From positions 1-6,671 of the forward strand of contig PWLT01000234.1 of NCBI GenBank assembly GCA_003558415.1: a DNA stretch of 6,671 bases. Reading direction: 5' to 3'. The DNA is from Hyphomicrobiales bacterium (GTDB taxonomy: Bacteria > Pseudomonadota > Alphaproteobacteria > Rhodobacterales > Rhodobacteraceae). Position numbers and translations under genes: made by a program. This document shows positions 1-6,671 of the stretch, one piece after another (position 1 is the first letter of the stretch; every line of letters begins with the position of its first letter). Below the pieces are notes generated by a model. It made no database searches, was not told where the DNA came from, and was given only the letters and a program-made list of their open reading frames with translations.

Positions 1-1716
<1,716 letters not shown>

Positions 1717-1746
1717 CGGCGCGGCGCTCCCGCACGCCGGTCGCCG

Positions 1747-1768
1747 GGATGGGCGCATGCGCCCATCC
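1747..1768. repeat. Perfect 22-bp palindrome (hairpin) in the rpoB-rpoC gap
   Basis: The left arm GGATGGGCGCA and right arm TGCGCCCATCC are exact reverse complements centred between 1757 and 1758. As RNA this gives a 9-bp stem with a CATG loop, about 30 bases after the rpoB stop and 36 before the rpoC start. No T-run follows, so it does not look like an intrinsic terminator. Plausible roles are mRNA processing, protection of the upstream 3' end, or tuning of rpoC translation. These roles are inference; the palindrome itself is read directly. Confidence 0.75.
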
Positions 1769-1794
1769 GCCTTGCCTCCTCAGCCCCCACAGAC

Positions 1795-1799
1795 AGGTG
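1795..1799 (+). promoter_or_regulatory. Shine-Dalgarno for rpoC
   Basis: AGGTG lies 5 bases before the ATG at 1805 (its AGG core 7 bases before). It is a modest match to the anti-Shine-Dalgarno, but it supports this ATG over the long in-frame extension back to 1517, which overlaps rpoB and has no family similarity. Confidence 0.6.
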
Positions 1800-1804
1800 T
1801 CGAC

Positions 1805-6052
<4,248 letters not shown>

Positions 6053-6059
6053 CGGCGCA

Positions 6060-6093
6060 CTGTGCGCACGTCCGGCCGCGCGCCATCGCACAG
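6060..6093 (+). other. Small hairpin just before the rpoC terminator
   Basis: CTGTGCG (6060-6066) is exactly complementary to CGCACAG (6087-6093), enclosing a G+C-rich 20-base loop. It starts 7 bases after the rpoC stop and ends 1 base before the terminator stem. It may add to 3'-end protection of the rpoC mRNA; role inferred. Confidence 0.45.
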
Positions 6094-6094
6094 C

Positions 6095-6124
6095 AGACCC
6101 CCGCCCTTGCCGGCGGGGGTCTTG
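6095..6124 (+). terminator. Intrinsic terminator of the rpoBC transcript
   Basis: Stem AGACCCCCGCC (6095-6105) pairs perfectly over 11 bp with GGCGGGGGTCT (6112-6122), loop CTTGCC, 42 bases after the rpoC stop. The T-tract is weak (the 3' arm ends GGTCT and is followed by TG), as is common for G+C-rich alphaproteobacterial terminators. The stem is strong enough that I call it the end of the rpoB-rpoC operon, though some read-through into rpsL is possible. Confidence 0.85.
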
Positions 6125-6164
6125 CATCCCACTCACCCCATTTCCCGAGGCGCTTGTGCCCATG

Positions 6165-6179
6165 ACCGGGATACCCGGT
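6165..6179. repeat. Inverted repeat ACCGGG-ATA-CCCGGT upstream of the rpsL promoter
   Basis: Two perfect 6-base arms are separated by ATA. The repeat sits 46 bases upstream of the -35 box of the rpsL promoter and 42 bases after the terminator stem. Its short, symmetric form would suit a dimeric DNA-binding protein, but I recognise no regulator for it, and a 6-bp palindrome can occur by chance in DNA this rich in G+C. Confidence 0.35.
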
Positions 6180-6225
6180 TCGATGTATTCTCCCGCATAG
6201 CGGCAAGGCACTGCACGCGCGGCTG

Positions 6226-6254
6226 TTGACACCCCACCGGACTCCGCATATACG
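6226..6254 (+). promoter_or_regulatory. Sigma70-type promoter for rpsL (str operon)
   Basis: A perfect -35 box TTGACA (6226-6231), a 17-base spacer and a -10 box TATACG (6249-6254) are followed by the discriminator GCCCGC and an A at 6261 as the likely start site. The -10 box keeps the critical A at its second position but has G instead of T at its last position (-7). The G+C-only discriminator is typical of promoters of ribosomal genes that are repressed by ppGpp. The promoter lies downstream of the rpoBC terminator, 220 bases before the rpsL ATG. A shifted -10, CATATA (6247-6252) with a 15-base spacer, is less likely. Confidence 0.8.
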
Positions 6255-6352
6255 GCCCGCACTCGGGCGTCGCGAGCCGCATGGACCGCCACCGGGGCTA
6301 GAGAATTGAGTGGTCACGATCCGGGCGGTGCCGCCCCGATCCTCTGGAATCC

Positions 6353-6403
6353 CACCGCGTCGTTCCCGCAAGATCGGGAGCGTATGCGGTGCGCGCGTTT
6401 TTT
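6353..6403 (+). other. Long leader hairpin followed by a T6 tract (attenuator-like)
   Basis: Bases 6353-6368 pair with 6375-6391. Outer arm CACCGCGT pairs with ATGCGGTG (one G-T), T6383 is bulged, and inner arm CGTTCCCG pairs with CGGGAGCG (one T-G). The loop is CAAGAT. That gives 16 pairs. The T6 run starts 6 bases after the stem (spacer CGCGCG), further than in a textbook intrinsic terminator, so pausing or partial attenuation is as likely as true termination. Confidence 0.5.
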
Positions 6404-6423
6404 CAGTCGCGCGAGAAGATGGC

Positions 6424-6440
6424 CCGCGCCGCATGCGCGG
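6424..6440 (+). other. Short hairpin upstream of the rpsL ribosome-binding site
   Basis: CCGCGC (6424-6429) pairs perfectly with GCGCGG (6435-6440) around a CGCAT loop. It ends 23 bases before the GGGGA ribosome-binding site, leaving that site and the ATG unpaired in A-rich sequence. It may help keep the translation start open; this is inference. Confidence 0.4.
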
Positions 6441-6463
6441 AAACGATGAACGGGTTGCAACAC

Positions 6464-6468
6464 GGGGA
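6464..6468 (+). promoter_or_regulatory. Shine-Dalgarno for rpsL
   Basis: GGGGA ends 6 bases before the ATG at 6475. Together with the family N-terminus MPTIQQL it fixes the start; no other in-frame start nearby gives S12-like sequence. Confidence 0.65.
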
Positions 6469-6474
6469 ACCGGA

Positions 6475-6671
6475 ATGCCGACGATCCAACAGCTGATCCG
6501 CAAGCCGCGGCAGCCGAAAGTCAAACGCTCCAAGTCGATGCACATGGAGCAGTGCCCGCAGAAACGCGGCGTGTGCACGCGCGTCTACACGACGACGCCG
6601 AAGAAGCCGAACTCGGCCATGCGCAAGGTCGCCAAGGTGCGGCTGACGAATGGCTACGAGGTGATCAGCTA
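6475..6671 (+). CDS. rpsL: 30S ribosomal protein S12, N-terminal 65 residues (3' end outside window)
   Basis: S12 sits at the decoding centre of the small ribosomal subunit and helps set translational accuracy; it is the classical streptomycin-resistance locus. The visible part reads [13 protein letters not shown], a short basic segment with KRSKSMH, then the near-universal block [25 protein letters not shown] and [11 protein letters not shown], where the window ends inside a codon. About half of the usual 123 or so residues is present. The lysine most often changed in streptomycin resistance (K43 counting the Met) is the ordinary lysine here; the second hot spot near residue 88 is outside the window. 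S12 residue use between the start and CPQKRG matches Rhodobacterales proteins as I remember them. It has its own promoter and long leader downstream of the rpoBC terminator, and is expected to head the str operon (rpsG, fusA, tuf), which cannot be seen here. Confidence 0.98.
   Translation, partial: MPTIQQLIRKPRQPKVKRSKSMHMEQCPQKRGVCTRVYTTTPKKPNSAMRKVAKVRLTNGYEVIS

Larger units (their letters stand above)
6261..6474 (+). promoter_or_regulatory. Predicted long structured 5' leader of rpsL mRNA
   Basis: If transcription starts near 6261, rpsL carries an untranslated leader of about 214 bases, long for a bacterial mRNA. Elements in order: a 5-bp hairpin GGGCG/CGCCC (6323-6327 with 6332-6336), a 16-bp hairpin (6353-6391), a T6 run (6398-6403) lying in the loop of CGCGCG (6392-6397)/CGCGCG (6408-6413), a 6-bp hairpin CCGCGC/GCGCGG (6424-6440), then the rpsL ribosome-binding site. 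I do not recognise it as a named riboswitch or ribosomal-protein leader. A regulatory role is inferred from length and structure only. Confidence 0.5.

Noticed and set aside
6162..6191. Possible second promoter ATGACC-18-TATTCT
   Set aside because: Only four of six matches in each box, and a much better promoter lies about 60 bases downstream.
6281..6301. Six-codon leader frame MDRHRG
   Set aside because: No convincing ribosome-binding site, and the length is within chance expectation.
6053..6474. Search for a tRNA, CRISPR, insertion sequence or known riboswitch in the intergenic region
   Set aside because: No cloverleaf, no regularly spaced direct repeats, no transposase fragment or terminal repeats, and no riboswitch core that I recognise.

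Overview
The window is a housekeeping stretch of a G+C-rich alphaproteobacterial chromosome, all genes on the + strand. It holds the 3' part of rpoB (RNA polymerase beta subunit), a complete rpoC (beta' subunit), a 422-base intergenic region, and the 5' half of rpsL (ribosomal protein S12). The gene order rpoB-rpoC-rpsL is the classical bacterial one. The S12 N-terminus ([16 protein letters not shown], then KRSKSMH before the universal [18 protein letters not shown] block), the rpoC leader sequence and the codon use (G/C at almost every third position) point to Rhodobacteraceae/Rhodobacterales. The family is an inference from remembered sequences; genus is not assignable.

Layout. Bases 1-1716: rpoB, already open at the left edge and equivalent to roughly the last 550 residues of the E. 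coli protein. Bases 1717-1804: an 88-base gap with a perfect 22-bp palindrome but no terminator, so rpoB and rpoC are probably one transcript. Bases 1805-6052: intact rpoC, 1415 residues, with both zinc sites, the catalytic aspartate triad, bridge helix, trigger loop and the proteobacterial trigger-loop insertion. Bases 6053-6474: no protein gene I can support. This region holds, in order, a small hairpin and a strong terminator hairpin closing rpoBC, a short inverted repeat of unknown role, a sigma70-type promoter with a perfect TTGACA, and a predicted 214-base leader carrying a 16-bp hairpin, a T6 tract and further hairpins. Bases 6475-6671: rpsL, running off the right edge and probably followed by rpsG, fusA and tuf as the str operon.

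The genes belong together functionally: beta and beta' form the catalytic core of RNA polymerase, and S12 forms part of the ribosomal decoding centre. The terminator plus new promoter show that the ribosomal str operon can be controlled separately from the polymerase operon. I see no mobile element, CRISPR, RNA gene or accessory system. No exciting new system is visible in the coding part. The only stretch that deserves a second look is the rpsL promoter and leader at about 6160-6474.
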